Shown: positions 15,518 through 15,580 of the stretch, in pieces
Layout: each line of letters begins with the position of its first letter
How positions within the stretch are numbered: the stretch's first letter is position 1
Source: Bacteroides sp.
GTDB lineage: Bacteria; Bacteroidota; Bacteroidia; Bacteroidales; Bacteroidaceae
Direction: 5' to 3'
DNA length: 15,580 nt
NCBI GenBank assembly: GCA_019412865.1
Contig: DXOJ01000444.1
Span: 1-15,580 of the forward strand
The notes under the pieces: generated by a model
The model's database searches: none
Seen by the model: the letters and a program-made list of their open reading frames with translations, nothing else
Told to the model about the DNA's origin: nothing
Position numbers and translations under genes: made by a program

Positions 15518-15580
15518 AGCAGACTGTCGCCTTTTTATTCTTTCATCCGGGGTTTATAATTATGTAACTAAGATAAGTGT

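Noticed and set aside
1..15580. tRNA, rRNA, CRISPR array, insertion sequence or prophage
   Set aside because: No cloverleaf, rRNA-like stretch, regularly spaced repeats, transposase or integrase is visible on either strand.

Overview
The window looks like Bacteroides or a close Bacteroidales relative. The promoters fit the Bacteroides pattern (-33 TTTG, -7 TAnnTTTG), most genes lack a clear Shine-Dalgarno, and the proteins (DUF4493 and PCMD lipoproteins, a receiver-fused PEP/pyruvate-binding protein, a clade-3-type catalase) are typical of gut Bacteroidetes. There are no tRNAs, rRNAs, CRISPR arrays, transposases or phage genes.

Layout. (1) 45-3014 (+): a 989-residue protein with a degenerate receiver domain, an intact receiver domain and the nucleotide-binding half of a PEP-synthase/PPDK-type enzyme. 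(2) 3021-3872 (-): an AraC-family regulator, converging on gene 1 with a 6 bp gap. (3) 3873-4080: a divergent control region with a Bacteroides-type promoter facing each way and two short inverted repeats. (4) 4081-13766 (+): a seven-gene, closely packed operon. It encodes six predicted surface lipoproteins and one outer-membrane beta-barrel protein. Five lipoproteins begin with a DUF4493 domain and the sixth has two Ig-like repeats instead. Three carry an FN3-like domain and a C-terminal PCMD (putative carbohydrate metabolism) domain; in one of these both are divergent. (5) 13767-14026: a structured intergenic region with two nested inverted-repeat elements between convergent transcripts. (6) 14027-15487 (-): a complete haem catalase. 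The last 93 bp are its upstream region.

Main interpretation. The operon is the accessory and most interesting part. It has no SusC/SusD pair, glycoside hydrolase or transporter, so it is not a standard polysaccharide utilisation locus. All six lipoproteins have Glu at +4 from the lipidated Cys, and five of six are acidic at +5, resembling the Bacteroidetes surface-export signal. All five DUF4493 proteins have a Thr/Ser-Arg-small/aliphatic motif 25-32 residues after that Cys, just after a first predicted beta-strand. This recalls the arginine-specific maturation site of type V (FimA/Mfa1) fimbrillins. The operon may therefore encode a cell-surface assembly or adhesin set built from paralogous subunits and anchored near the beta-barrel protein, under control of the divergent AraC regulator. 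That function is inference; the motifs, domain order and operon layout are read from the sequence.
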